Shown in pieces: positions 1 to 6,714 of a stretch of 64,000 nucleotides of DNA (position 1 is the first letter of the stretch; every line of letters begins with the position of its first letter). The position numbers and the translations under genes were made by a program. Below the pieces are notes generated by a model, which made no database searches, was not told the origin of the DNA, and worked only from the letters and a program-made list of their open reading frames with translations. Origin of the DNA: Streptosporangium album (GTDB taxonomy: Bacteria; Actinomycetota; Actinomycetes; Streptosporangiales; Streptosporangiaceae); NCBI RefSeq assembly GCF_014203795.1, contig NZ_JACHJU010000003.1, positions 186,001-250,000 of the forward strand, given 5' to 3'.

Positions 1-1692
1 GCTCTCGGGCAGCTCCACCAACCGCTTGCTGTATCGCCCCCACCAGTCGGAGAATGCCTCGCGGAGCCGTACCTCAGCGGGCTTGGCCAGCAGCGGAAGA
101 CGCTCCGCCGTACGCTCCCAGCCCTCGGGCAGGAAGTCGTAGTAGTCGGCGTCCCGCTCGGCGAACAGGGTGGCCGGGTCGATGTCGAAGGCGGCGAACA
201 GGTGGGCCTTGTCACGGACCTCGGCTTTGGGGACGCCGCCGTGCAGGTGGGCGCGGACGTCCTGAGGCTCGGGCGGCGGGGTGTTGTCGACGTAGCGGCG
301 GATGTTGAGGTTGAAGTCGTTCTCCGCCAGTTCCTCGACGTCCACCACGCGGGCGAAGCCGGGGATGTCCCGATACTCCTCGAAGGCGGCAACCACCTTC
401 TCCGCGTGCTGCGGGTCCAGGTGGTTCTGGGCACGGCCGGAGGCGTACTCGCGGTCGGCGTTGATGAACAGCACCTTGCCACGCTGCTCCTCGGGCCGCT
501 GGGCCGTGCCGCGCAGGACCAGGACGCAGGCGGGGATGCCGGTGCCGTAGAACAGGTTTGAGGCCAGGCCGATGACCGCCTCCAACCGGTCGGCCTCGAT
601 GATCCCCTTACGGATCTCCTTCTCCTTGCCGCCCCGGAAGAGCACGCCGTGCGGCAGGACGGTCGCGCCGACACCGTCGGGCATGAGCACGGCCAGCACG
701 TGCTGGGCGAACATCAGGTCCGCCTTCTTGCCGGTCTCCGGGGCGAAGCCGTACGTGAACCGCTCGGGGTGCTCCAGGCCGTCGCGCGTGTAGTTCAGCG
801 AGAACGGCGGGTTGGTGAGCACCCGGTGGAAGCGGGTCAGCTCGCCGCCCTGGGTGTGCTGCGGGTTGGCGAGGGTGTCGTCGTTGCGCAGGTCGGCGTT
901 GAGCACGCCGTGCAGGATCATGTTCATCTTGGAGATGGCCCAGGTGCCGCCGTTGTACTCCTGGCCGCAGAGGGTCAGGTCGCGGAAGTCCTGGCCGTGC
1001 TCCTCGACGTATTCCTTGGCGTGAATGAGCATGCCGCCCGAGCCGGCGCACGGGTCGTAGACGCGCATGTTCGGGCCGGGCTTGACCAGGCGGACCATCA
1101 TGCGGACGACGCCACGCGGGGTGTAGAACTCGCCGCCCTTCTTGCCCGCCGAGTCGGCGAACTCGCCGATCAGATACTCATAGGCGGCCCCGAGCAGGTC
1201 GGGGAACTCGAAGTCGGCGTTGCGCAGCCGGTAGCGGCCGAAGTGGTCGATGAGCTGCTGGAGCCGCTTGTCCGGGATCGTGGACTGGCCGACCTTCCTG
1301 GTGAAGTCGATGTGCTCCAGCACACCTTCGAGCGCCCTGGAATTGGCCAGCTCCAGCTCGCTGAGCGCCTTGTTCAGCAGGCTGCCGACGCCCTTTCCTC
1401 GGGAGGCGTCCCTGATGTGCGGCCACCGGGCCTCTTCGGGGACGAAGAAGCTGCTGCTCTCGTAGAACATCGGATTGTCGGCCGCCTGCTCGGCCTCTTC
1501 CCGGCTCCGGCCGCCGCTTTCCAGTTTGGTGATCAACTCGCTCCGGATCACCTCGAACTGGTCGGAGCAGCGCTTCAGGAAGAGCATCCCGAAGATGTAT
1601 TCCTTGAATTCCGAGGCATCCATCTTGCCCCGCAGAATGTCCGCCGCTCCGAACAGATGCCGCTCCAACTGCGGCAACGTCAGCTTCGCCAC
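1..1692 (-). CDS. hsdM: Type I restriction-modification N6-adenine methyltransferase subunit HsdM, 3' end outside window
   Basis: This is the modification subunit of a type I restriction system; it transfers a methyl group from S-adenosylmethionine to adenine within the site chosen by HsdS. The N-terminus ([20 protein letters not shown]) is the helical HsdM_N domain. SAM-binding motif I appears as DPCAGSGG near residue 213 and the catalytic motif IV as NPPF at residues 294-297, so the methylase core looks intact. I chose the GTG at 1692 because GAGGAGAAGG lies just upstream and the HsdM_N homology begins there. 564 codons are visible and the frame is still open at base 1, so hsdS and hsdR would be expected to the left. 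An inverted repeat lies about 95 bases upstream. The family call is firm; sequence specificity cannot be told without HsdS. Confidence 0.95.
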   Translation of the reverse strand, partial: MAKLTLPQLERHLFGAADILRGKMDASEFKEYIFGMLFLKRCSDQFEVIRSELITKLESGGRSREEAEQAADNPMFYESSSFFVPEEARWPHIRDASRGKGVGSLLNKALSELELANSRALEGVLEHIDFTRKVGQSTIPDKRLQQLIDHFGRYRLRNADFEFPDLLGAAYEYLIGEFADSAGKKGGEFYTPRGVVRMMVRLVKPGPNMRVYDPCAGSGGMLIHAKEYVEEHGQDFRDLTLCGQEYNGGTWAISKMNMILHGVLNADLRNDDTLANPQHTQGGELTRFHRVLTNPPFSLNYTRDGLEHPERFTYGFAPETGKKADLMFAQHVLAVLMPDGVGATVLPHGVLFRGGKEKEIRKGIIEADRLEAVIGLASNLFYGTGIPACVLVLRGTAQRPEEQRGKVLFINADREYASGRAQNHLDPQHAEKVVAAFEEYRDIPGFARVVDVEELAENDFNLNIRRYVDNTPPPEPQDVRAHLHGGVPKAEVRDKAHLFAAFDIDPATLFAERDADYYDFLPEGWERTAERLPLLAKPAEVRLREAFSDWWGRYSKRLVELPES

Positions 1693-1786
1693 GTGGCGCC
1701 CTTCTCCTCGACCGCCTGAGCACAGTTGTCCCGTCGGGTACGGGACCAGCCGAGTGCCCAAATCAGCAGAAGTGGAGCATACATCG

Positions 1787-1817
1787 AATATCTCGTGAAT
1801 GCCATTCACAAGATATT
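1787..1817. promoter_or_regulatory. Palindrome upstream of hsdM, candidate operator
   Basis: Two 14-base arms (1787-1800 and 1804-1817) surround the spacer GCC; they are complementary except for one position. The core reads GTGAAT-GCC-ATTCAC. It lies in an AT-rich 230-base gap between the hsdM start and the end of the XRE gene, where the hsdM promoter must be. Restriction operons are often controlled by small DNA-binding proteins, so an operator is plausible, but an RNA hairpin cannot be excluded. Confidence 0.5.
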
Positions 1818-1927
1818 TAATGCCACGCTGCTATTCATAATCCTGTTTATGTGTCGATGTGCCGATTTGATATCAATGTCTGGTGAGAGCTGCACGCCTG
1901 CTTCGACCGGCTCCGGCCCACGCGCGG

Positions 1928-3241
1928 TCAGGCAATCAGCTCGCTGGTCAGGTGATCGCGGAACTCACGGACCACCACGGTGTCGCCGTACGGCTCAAGC
2001 TGACCGGAGAACCGCTGGAGAAGGTCGACGGAACGGGCCGAGGTCAACGCCTTGGTCACCGGTATGGCAGCTCGCGCGGTGTCGAGCGCTTGCTCCAGCT
2101 CGCCCATTTCCAGGTATGCCTCAGCGGCGTGCACCTGGTTGAACTGGACGGACCGAGGAAGGCGTTCGTTGAACTCGGTCACAGCCACTTCCGCACAATC
2201 CGCCGCTCGCTGGTGCTCCCCGAGCAGGCGCCAGCAGACGCCCACCTCGGCGTTCAATTCCGCCGCCTCGAACCTGCTAGTCCACTCCGGATCACGGTCA
2301 GTGGTTCCCTTGGCGTAGGCGCGTTCAGCCGCGGTGAGCAGGCGTTCGACCTGCTTAGCACTGTGCCCATCCCGAATCTCCGCAGGCTTGGCCTGCAGAG
2401 CTGTCGCCCAAGCCTCCTTGATCAGGATCAACGACATGACGCGCGGGGGTGCCTCAGCTCGGCGGGCGGTGTCAGCCGCGGCTCGCGCAAGCCATACCGC
2501 CCAGGTGCCCTGCTCCAGATGGATCGCCTGCCGGGTCAGCGCCGCCAGCGCCCAGACTCCGGTCAGCGGGTCGTCGCCCGTCTTGGCCAGCCTGAGCGCC
2601 TGGCCGAAGTGCTGCTGTGCCTGACCGTGGCGGTTCAGGTCGAAGGCCGTCCAGCCCGCCATCCAAGTCATCCCGGCGGCGGCCGTCATCAGCTCGGAGC
2701 CCACCCGGTCGTCGTAGTGGCCCCGCAGCAACGGCGCCACGGTCCCGTTCAGGTATTCCACGACCACCGGACGGACCAGCCCGGCCCCGAACCGCTGGTC
2801 CATCTGACCGAACGCCTTCCGTGCCTCGTTGATCCGCGCGACGTCGGCGAGCCCCACCACGCGCCCGGCTCCCCGCCGGGCGGCCGACGCGGCCGGGGTG
2901 CCGTAGTTCCAGGAGACCAGCCACTCACCCAGCGCCGAGGGCACGAACGGCAACGAGGCCAGCAGGTGACGCCGGGACGGGTCCATCTCCAACCTCCACA
3001 GAAGTGCGGCCGACTTCACGGTAGCCGCCGGCGAGCTGTCTCCTAAGTCCGTGGTCGGCCACGATGATGTCTCCCCGTGGCTCCAGCCCTCTATCCACCG
3101 TTCGACCTCCACCGCCGACGCCCCGAAGATGGCGGCGATCCGAGGCCGGCAGGAGGCCCGAACCCCCTGTTCCCCGCGCTCCCAGCGGGCCCAGGTCGTC
3201 GGTGTCACCCCGAGCGCCTCCGCCGCCGACTCCTGGCTCAT
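1928..3241 (-). CDS. XRE-family regulator with long C-terminal helical-repeat domain; first helix lost by an apparent frameshift
   Basis: The open frame encodes 437 residues that begin inside an XRE helix-turn-helix (MSQESAAEALGVTPTTWARW), followed by a long alpha-helical TPR-like region as in many actinomycete XRE regulators. In this frame there is no start codon between the ATG at 3241 and the upstream stop. A second frame starts with ATG at 3303 behind an AAAGGGGGG ribosome site and encodes GGRPELVRARF before ending at TGA 3240-3238, overlapping the 3241 ATG. Joined, the two frames give a normal first XRE helix (PELVRAR...RRGMSQE), so one base seems to be missing near 3245-3250. Either the gene is frameshifted or there is a sequencing error; a short product from 3241 is also possible. 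The target is unknown. Confidence 0.8.
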   Translation of the reverse strand: MSQESAAEALGVTPTTWARWERGEQGVRASCRPRIAAIFGASAVEVERWIEGWSHGETSSWPTTDLGDSSPAATVKSAALLWRLEMDPSRRHLLASLPFVPSALGEWLVSWNYGTPAASAARRGAGRVVGLADVARINEARKAFGQMDQRFGAGLVRPVVVEYLNGTVAPLLRGHYDDRVGSELMTAAAGMTWMAGWTAFDLNRHGQAQQHFGQALRLAKTGDDPLTGVWALAALTRQAIHLEQGTWAVWLARAAADTARRAEAPPRVMSLILIKEAWATALQAKPAEIRDGHSAKQVERLLTAAERAYAKGTTDRDPEWTSRFEAAELNAEVGVCWRLLGEHQRAADCAEVAVTEFNERLPRSVQFNQVHAAEAYLEMGELEQALDTARAAIPVTKALTSARSVDLLQRFSGQLEPYGDTVVVREFRDHLTSELIA

Positions 3242-3439
3242 GCCCCGCCGAACCGCGCCCTGACCAGCTCGGGACGCCCCCCACGGCTCCGTGGCCCACC
3301 CATGGCCGCCCCCCTTTGGTAGTCACTTGACTACCCATTGTGCTTTTGGAGAGCCGCCGCACACCACCCCATGGAAGGAAACGACCGGAAAACGACCATC
3401 CGGAGTGGCACTCCACCCCGGATACCGGCACACCCGTCG

Positions 3440-3724
3440 CTAGGCGGGCGCGTATGTGAGGCAGTCGACGTCGCTCTGCGTGTAGCCGACGACGATGCCC
3501 GGCGCCTGGCATTCGAACTGCACGTTGTGATGGCAGTTGGCCATCCTGCAGGCGCCGACGTGGCCGCTGGCGGTCGGGTCACCGCCCTTCGTCTCGACCT
3601 TGAAGAAGGTCTCGCACTCCGCGTGAGAGCTGTTGCCGATCGTGATGGCCAGCGCGTGGCAGGTGTGTTCTGTGTTGTACGCGCACGCATCGACTCGACA
3701 CTCGTTGATTACGGGCATGTCCAT
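3440..3724 (-). CDS. DUF1540-type cysteine-rich protein, two repeats
   Basis: This 94-residue protein has two copies of the DUF1540 cysteine pattern: Cys 9, 14, 22, 37 and Cys 59, 64, 72, 88, each with an aromatic residue after the last cysteine (CETF, CLTY). The regular spacing suggests two small metal-binding or disulphide modules. The biochemical function of DUF1540 is not known. I chose ATG 3724 (MDMPVINECRV) because GAGGAG lies about ten bases upstream; the longer open frame back to 3916 runs through an 18-base tandem repeat and is unlikely to be translated. It has no signal peptide. The XRE gene follows on the same strand after about 136 bases. Confidence 0.85.
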   Translation of the reverse strand: MDMPVINECRVDACAYNTEHTCHALAITIGNSSHAECETFFKVETKGGDPTASGHVGACRMANCHHNVQFECQAPGIVVGYTQSDVDCLTYAPA

Positions 3725-3851
3725 GGCTGAAGTCTCCTCATGCTCGGGCCGGTCCCAGACGCGACGCTCCGTTCCCGGGGCCTGCCGACCAATGGTCTGT
3801 TCGGTATCACCGCAGGGCAGTGTCGACGCGTCCGGTTGGCACTGGGGCTGT

Positions 3852-3905
3852 CGAGCCCGCCTCGCACATCGAGTCCGCCTCGCACATCGAGTCCGCCTCG
3901 CACAT
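3852..3905. repeat. Three 18-bp tandem repeats in the divergent gap 3725-4113
   Basis: Three consecutive copies of an 18-base unit (CGAGTCCGCCTCGCACAT; the first copy has one C/T change) fill 3852-3905. The 389-base gap lies between the DUF1540 gene (minus) and the HATPase gene (plus) and holds no other convincing gene. The unit is a multiple of three and keeps long frames open on both strands, which explains spurious ORFs here. It could be a protein-binding array for the divergent promoters or just slipped-strand expansion. Confidence 0.85.
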
Positions 3906-4113
3906 CGTGTCCTCATCGCGATCTTCGATGCTCGCGGTCAGACATGACGCAGCCGTGTGCCCGCGTGCGGCACACGGTCTCCCCGTCTCATACCGCGCCT
4001 GGATCACCCGCACGCTCATGCCGGGCTCAAAGCTTCTCCAAGAGCGGCCGTGGCGAAGCGGAACGCCCAGATCGACATCACCCGCCAGGAAGTCCACGCC
4101 CCGGTTGGGAAAA

Positions 4114-4635
4114 GTGAAGAGGAGCTTGGCGACCCCGCCATGGGCGCCGGCGCGCCACCCGGGTTCGGCCTCACGCCGCGCCCGCGCCGTCGTCCGGGAG
4201 ACGCTCCAGCGGGCCGGGGTGGGCGACGACGACATCGCCGACGCGGAGGTGATCGTGGCGGAACTGGCCGCCAACGCGGAGAAACACGCCCGCCCGCCGT
4301 ACGAACTGCGGATCTTCCGCCTGGACGGCGTCCCCGCCTGGTGCGAGGTCGCGGACGGAGACCCCGACCTCTACGAGATCGGCATCATCCTCAACCTACT
4401 CCGCTCGGTGAAGGAGATCAGCCTGCCCCTACTCGCCGAGAACGGCCGCGGCCTGCTCCTGACCCACCGGCTCTCCAACGGGCACTGCCGTGTCCACCCC
4501 GCCACGATCCTCACCTCGGGCACAGCCGGCACCCCTGGCAAGGCCGTCGCCTTCGCGCTGCCCACCCGCTCGGGGACCCGCCTGACCTTCCCCTGTCTCC
4601 CGGCGGATCACTCGCCCACCCCCGAGAAGCCGTGA
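4114..4635 (+). CDS. RsbW/SpoIIAB-like HATPase, anti-sigma-type regulatory ATPase
   Basis: About 173 residues form a GHKL ATPase fold of the actinomycete RsbW-like group: an N-box helix (IVAELAANAEKHA), a G1-like segment (EVADGDP) and a G2 segment (ENGRGLLLTHRLS). Such proteins bind ATP and usually act as anti-sigma factors or kinases of anti-anti-sigma factors; the partner is not visible here. The GTG at 4114 (VKRSLATPP) fits the usual N-terminus, with GGGA just upstream. An in-frame ATG at 4018 would add 32 residues without a visible ribosome site. The next small ORF starts inside this stop codon (TGATG), so the two are probably co-translated. Confidence 0.75.
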   Translation: MKRSLATPPWAPARHPGSASRRARAVVRETLQRAGVGDDDIADAEVIVAELAANAEKHARPPYELRIFRLDGVPAWCEVADGDPDLYEIGIILNLLRSVKEISLPLLAENGRGLLLTHRLSNGHCRVHPATILTSGTAGTPGKAVAFALPTRSGTRLTFPCLPADHSPTPEKP

Positions 4636-4751
4636 TGCCTGAGCCGGTCGACCCGCTCGGCTATGACAACGAACCGGACATTACGCATTCAGGGCACCCG
4701 AGCCACCGTTCCGGGTGTAGAAAGTGCCTCACAGCGCGAAAGCAGTTGTGA
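4635..4751 (+). CDS. 38-residue CxxC mini-protein coupled to the HATPase
   Basis: This short ORF (MPEPVDPLGYDNEP... ending in GCRKCLTARKQL) begins in the TGATG overlap with the HATPase stop codon. It is polar, has one CxxC pair near the C-terminus and ends with a basic tail. I do not recognise the family. The coupling supports real translation, and a small partner that modulates the upstream ATPase is one reading. It could also be chance, since 38 codons is short. Confidence 0.45.
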   Translation: MPEPVDPLGYDNEPDITHSGHPSHRSGCRKCLTARKQL

Positions 4752-4885
4752 CCAGACCGCAGGAGCCCATAAGGGTGCGACCGGAAACCCGGTCACCTGC
4801 ACAGATGAAGACGGCCCTGAGCCGGTGCAGTCAACACCGACCCAAGGCCTTGATCAATCAGCCTGCTACCACAGGAGAAGGATCC

Positions 4886-6040
4886 ATGCCCAAGGCTATC
4901 GGTGCGCCCGCGCCCATTTCAAACACCCCCTCTGACCAGGTGCTCAGTACCCGCCGTCGACCCCGTCCCCCGGTTTCGGAGCGCGGACGGAGCGTCCGGC
5001 GCGCGACATCCCCTACCAGCCGGTTCAGCAAGATCGCCCACCGGTGGTCTCGCGACGAACGGCTGTCGTGGAAGGCTCGCGGGCTCCTGGCCTGGCTGAA
5101 CTCCCACGCGCCCGGGTTCCGGATCTCGGAGAAGCGCATCGTCTGCGCCGCCCCCGACGGCCGCGACGCGACCCGCACCGCCATCAGGGAGCTGGAGTCC
5201 CACGGCTACCTCGTGCGCGAACGCGAACGAGGTAGCGACGGCAGGCTCGGCGGCGTCGACTACATCCTGTGCGAGCCCTGGGCACCCCCGCCCGCCCCCG
5301 AAGCGACCGCCCCCACCCAGGCACCCCTCCCGCCCTCACCTACGACGGAAAACCCGCCGCTGGCCGCGACCAGCACGAACACCGTAAACCCGCAGGTCAC
5401 CACCTACGACGGGAAAACCAACGTTGGGAAACCCACCCCCATAAGAAGAACAGACAAACAAGAAGACCAGCACCCCGAGAAGACCAGAAAAGCCCTTCCC
5501 CTTCTCGCCGCAGGCGAGCGTGCGGACCGTAACGCGCGAGACGCCGCCACGACGCCTGCGGCGAAGCCCGAAGAACTCACCCGGATGGCCGCCACCGTCC
5601 TCGGCCTGCTACCCGGCCACTACCGCGACACCCCGTCCTGGCTGCGCTCCCGGCTACTGAAAAGGATCTCCGAGGCCCTGGTCCACCACACCCCGGCGGC
5701 CATCGCCGACTACTGCGCCAAGTTCACCGCCGACCCGGCGTTCGGGCACTACGAGCACCTGCGCCGTTTCGACGACACGCTCCGGAAGCTGGCCGCCGAC
5801 ATCGCCGACGGCACCGCCTGCCCCGGCTGCGGGCGCGACCCCCGCCATCCGTTCTGCGACGCCCGCATCAAAGCGGCCTGCGATGAGCATGTGCATGACA
5901 GCCGGACATACGACGTGCAGACCGGATCGGATCTAACCGGCGAGGAGCTTACTGACCGCCTGATGGGAGACCCCGAGCAATGCACCGATGTCCCGATGGG
6001 GAAGCCCCTGCTCATGAAGCCGGCGTGCGGCCTCGCGTGA
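4886..6040 (+). CDS. Winged-helix protein resembling plasmid/phage replication initiators
   Basis: The 384-residue product starts at ATG 4886 behind a clear AGGAGAAGG site. Residues about 45-125 (RFSKIAHRWSRDERLSWKAR and the following helix) form a winged-helix domain of the kind found at the N-terminus of plasmid, ICE and phage replication initiators and DnaD-like proteins: a tetra-helical wing with a conserved 'ARGLLAWL' and a 'LESHGYLVRERER' recognition wing. A low-complexity Pro/Thr/Asn linker spans roughly 130-200. A helical C-terminal domain carries a CPGCGRDPRHPFC cluster near residue 311 that may bind zinc. Its last 108 bases overlap the 3' end of hicB on the other strand. Such genes usually mark mobile or formerly mobile DNA. 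A regulatory role is equally possible. Confidence 0.65.
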   Translation: MPKAIGAPAPISNTPSDQVLSTRRRPRPPVSERGRSVRRATSPTSRFSKIAHRWSRDERLSWKARGLLAWLNSHAPGFRISEKRIVCAAPDGRDATRTAIRELESHGYLVRERERGSDGRLGGVDYILCEPWAPPPAPEATAPTQAPLPPSPTTENPPLAATSTNTVNPQVTTYDGKTNVGKPTPIRRTDKQEDQHPEKTRKALPLLAAGERADRNARDAATTPAAKPEELTRMAATVLGLLPGHYRDTPSWLRSRLLKRISEALVHHTPAAIADYCAKFTADPAFGHYEHLRRFDDTLRKLAADIADGTACPGCGRDPRHPFCDARIKAACDEHVHDSRTYDVQTGSDLTGEELTDRLMGDPEQCTDVPMGKPLLMKPACGLA

Positions 6041-6334
6041 ATGACTGACCGCGTCGTCACGCAAGCGGTCCGCCTCCCGGCGGATCTCCCTGGTCCGCGC
6101 GACCTCCGCGGCGAGTTCCTCTCCCAGGACGGGAACCACCGTGATCTGCCAGGCAGTCGCAGGCCGATCGTCGACGTCGGCGTCGAAGCGGACGGCCAGC
6201 AGATCGCGCACCGTCTCCTCGGCCTGATCAAGCCGCCGCGCCTGCGTATGCGCCGGACGACGCAACCCCGGCCCCTCGATCTCCAACGCCCACCAGCCGC
6301 CGGACCGCTGGGCCGTGACCCGGAACTCGTTCAC
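5933..6334 (-). CDS. hicB: HicB-type antitoxin with C-terminal helix-turn-helix
   Basis: The 133-residue product joins a HicB-like partial RNase-H fold (FRVTAQRSGGWWALEIEGPG, then a 'RRLDQAEETVRDLLAVRFD' helix) to a C-terminal helix-turn-helix (GLPHRDIGALLGVSHQAVSK). HicB proteins bind and block HicA and repress the operon through this DNA-binding domain. The start is GTG 6334, overlapping the hicA stop (GTGA), so the antitoxin is translated second. That order (toxin first) is the common hicAB arrangement. Its 3' end overlaps the oppositely transcribed winged-helix gene by 108 bases, an unusually long antisense overlap. Confidence 0.82.
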   Translation of the reverse strand: MNEFRVTAQRSGGWWALEIEGPGLRRPAHTQARRLDQAEETVRDLLAVRFDADVDDRPATAWQITVVPVLGEELAAEVARTREIRREADRLRDDAVSHSREAARRLHEQGLPHRDIGALLGVSHQAVSKLLAG

Positions 6335-6579
6335 TCGCCCTCCTCCTCGTCATCCTGGCTCATGTCCTGTTGCGCTTCGGCGAGCAGTGCGCCCCACTCC
6401 TTGAGAATGCCCCTGGCCGTCAACTCGTTGACTTCAGCGTGGCGCGGCACGATGACCGCGTCTCCCCGGACATACCACTTGTCATGGCCACCGCCATGCA
6501 CATCGGGCGTCTTCGAGAACTCGAAGCCGTATTGCTTGGCCAGGCGCGCCATCCGGCCAAGCAGCTCGTTCCGTTTCAT
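6331..6579 (-). CDS. hicA: HicA-type mRNA interferase toxin
   Basis: This 82-residue protein has the double-stranded-RNA-binding-like fold pattern of HicA: N-terminal helix (KRNELLGRMARLAKQYGFEF), a glycine-rich turn with the conserved histidine (GGGHDKW), and the strand-helix tail (VIVPRHAEVNELTARGILKE). HicA cleaves mRNA and halts growth when HicB is degraded. The acidic C-terminus (QDDEEEGE) is longer than usual. The gene is first in a two-gene operon with hicB and has an inverted repeat 17 bases upstream of its start. Confidence 0.85.
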   Translation of the reverse strand: MKRNELLGRMARLAKQYGFEFSKTPDVHGGGHDKWYVRGDAVIVPRHAEVNELTARGILKEWGALLAEAQQDMSQDDEEEGE

Positions 6580-6595
6580 TCAGCATAGTCAATGC

Positions 6596-6617
6596 GGTTG
6601 CCAGCATCAAGGCAACC
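6596..6617. promoter_or_regulatory. Inverted repeat upstream of hicA, probable HicB operator
   Basis: GGTTGCC (6596-6602) and GGCAACC (6611-6617) are perfect 7-base arms around an 8-base spacer, 17 bases before the hicA start. A further CTTGCC follows at about 6620, which could be a third half-site. Autoregulation by the HicB helix-turn-helix is typical of the family, so this is the best operator candidate in the region. Confidence 0.5.
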
Positions 6618-6714
6618 AGCTTGCCTATACATCCAGATGGATCCTATTTGCGGCTATCTCACCCACGCATACGGCAAAGCGGGCGGTGGCGGCCACAGCA
6701 CGAGGTGTCCGGTG

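Noticed and set aside
3820-4113. N-terminal extension of the HATPase gene through the tandem repeats (and minus-strand extension of the DUF1540 gene)
   Set aside because: The repeat period keeps frames open artificially; neither extension has a ribosome site or homology to its family.
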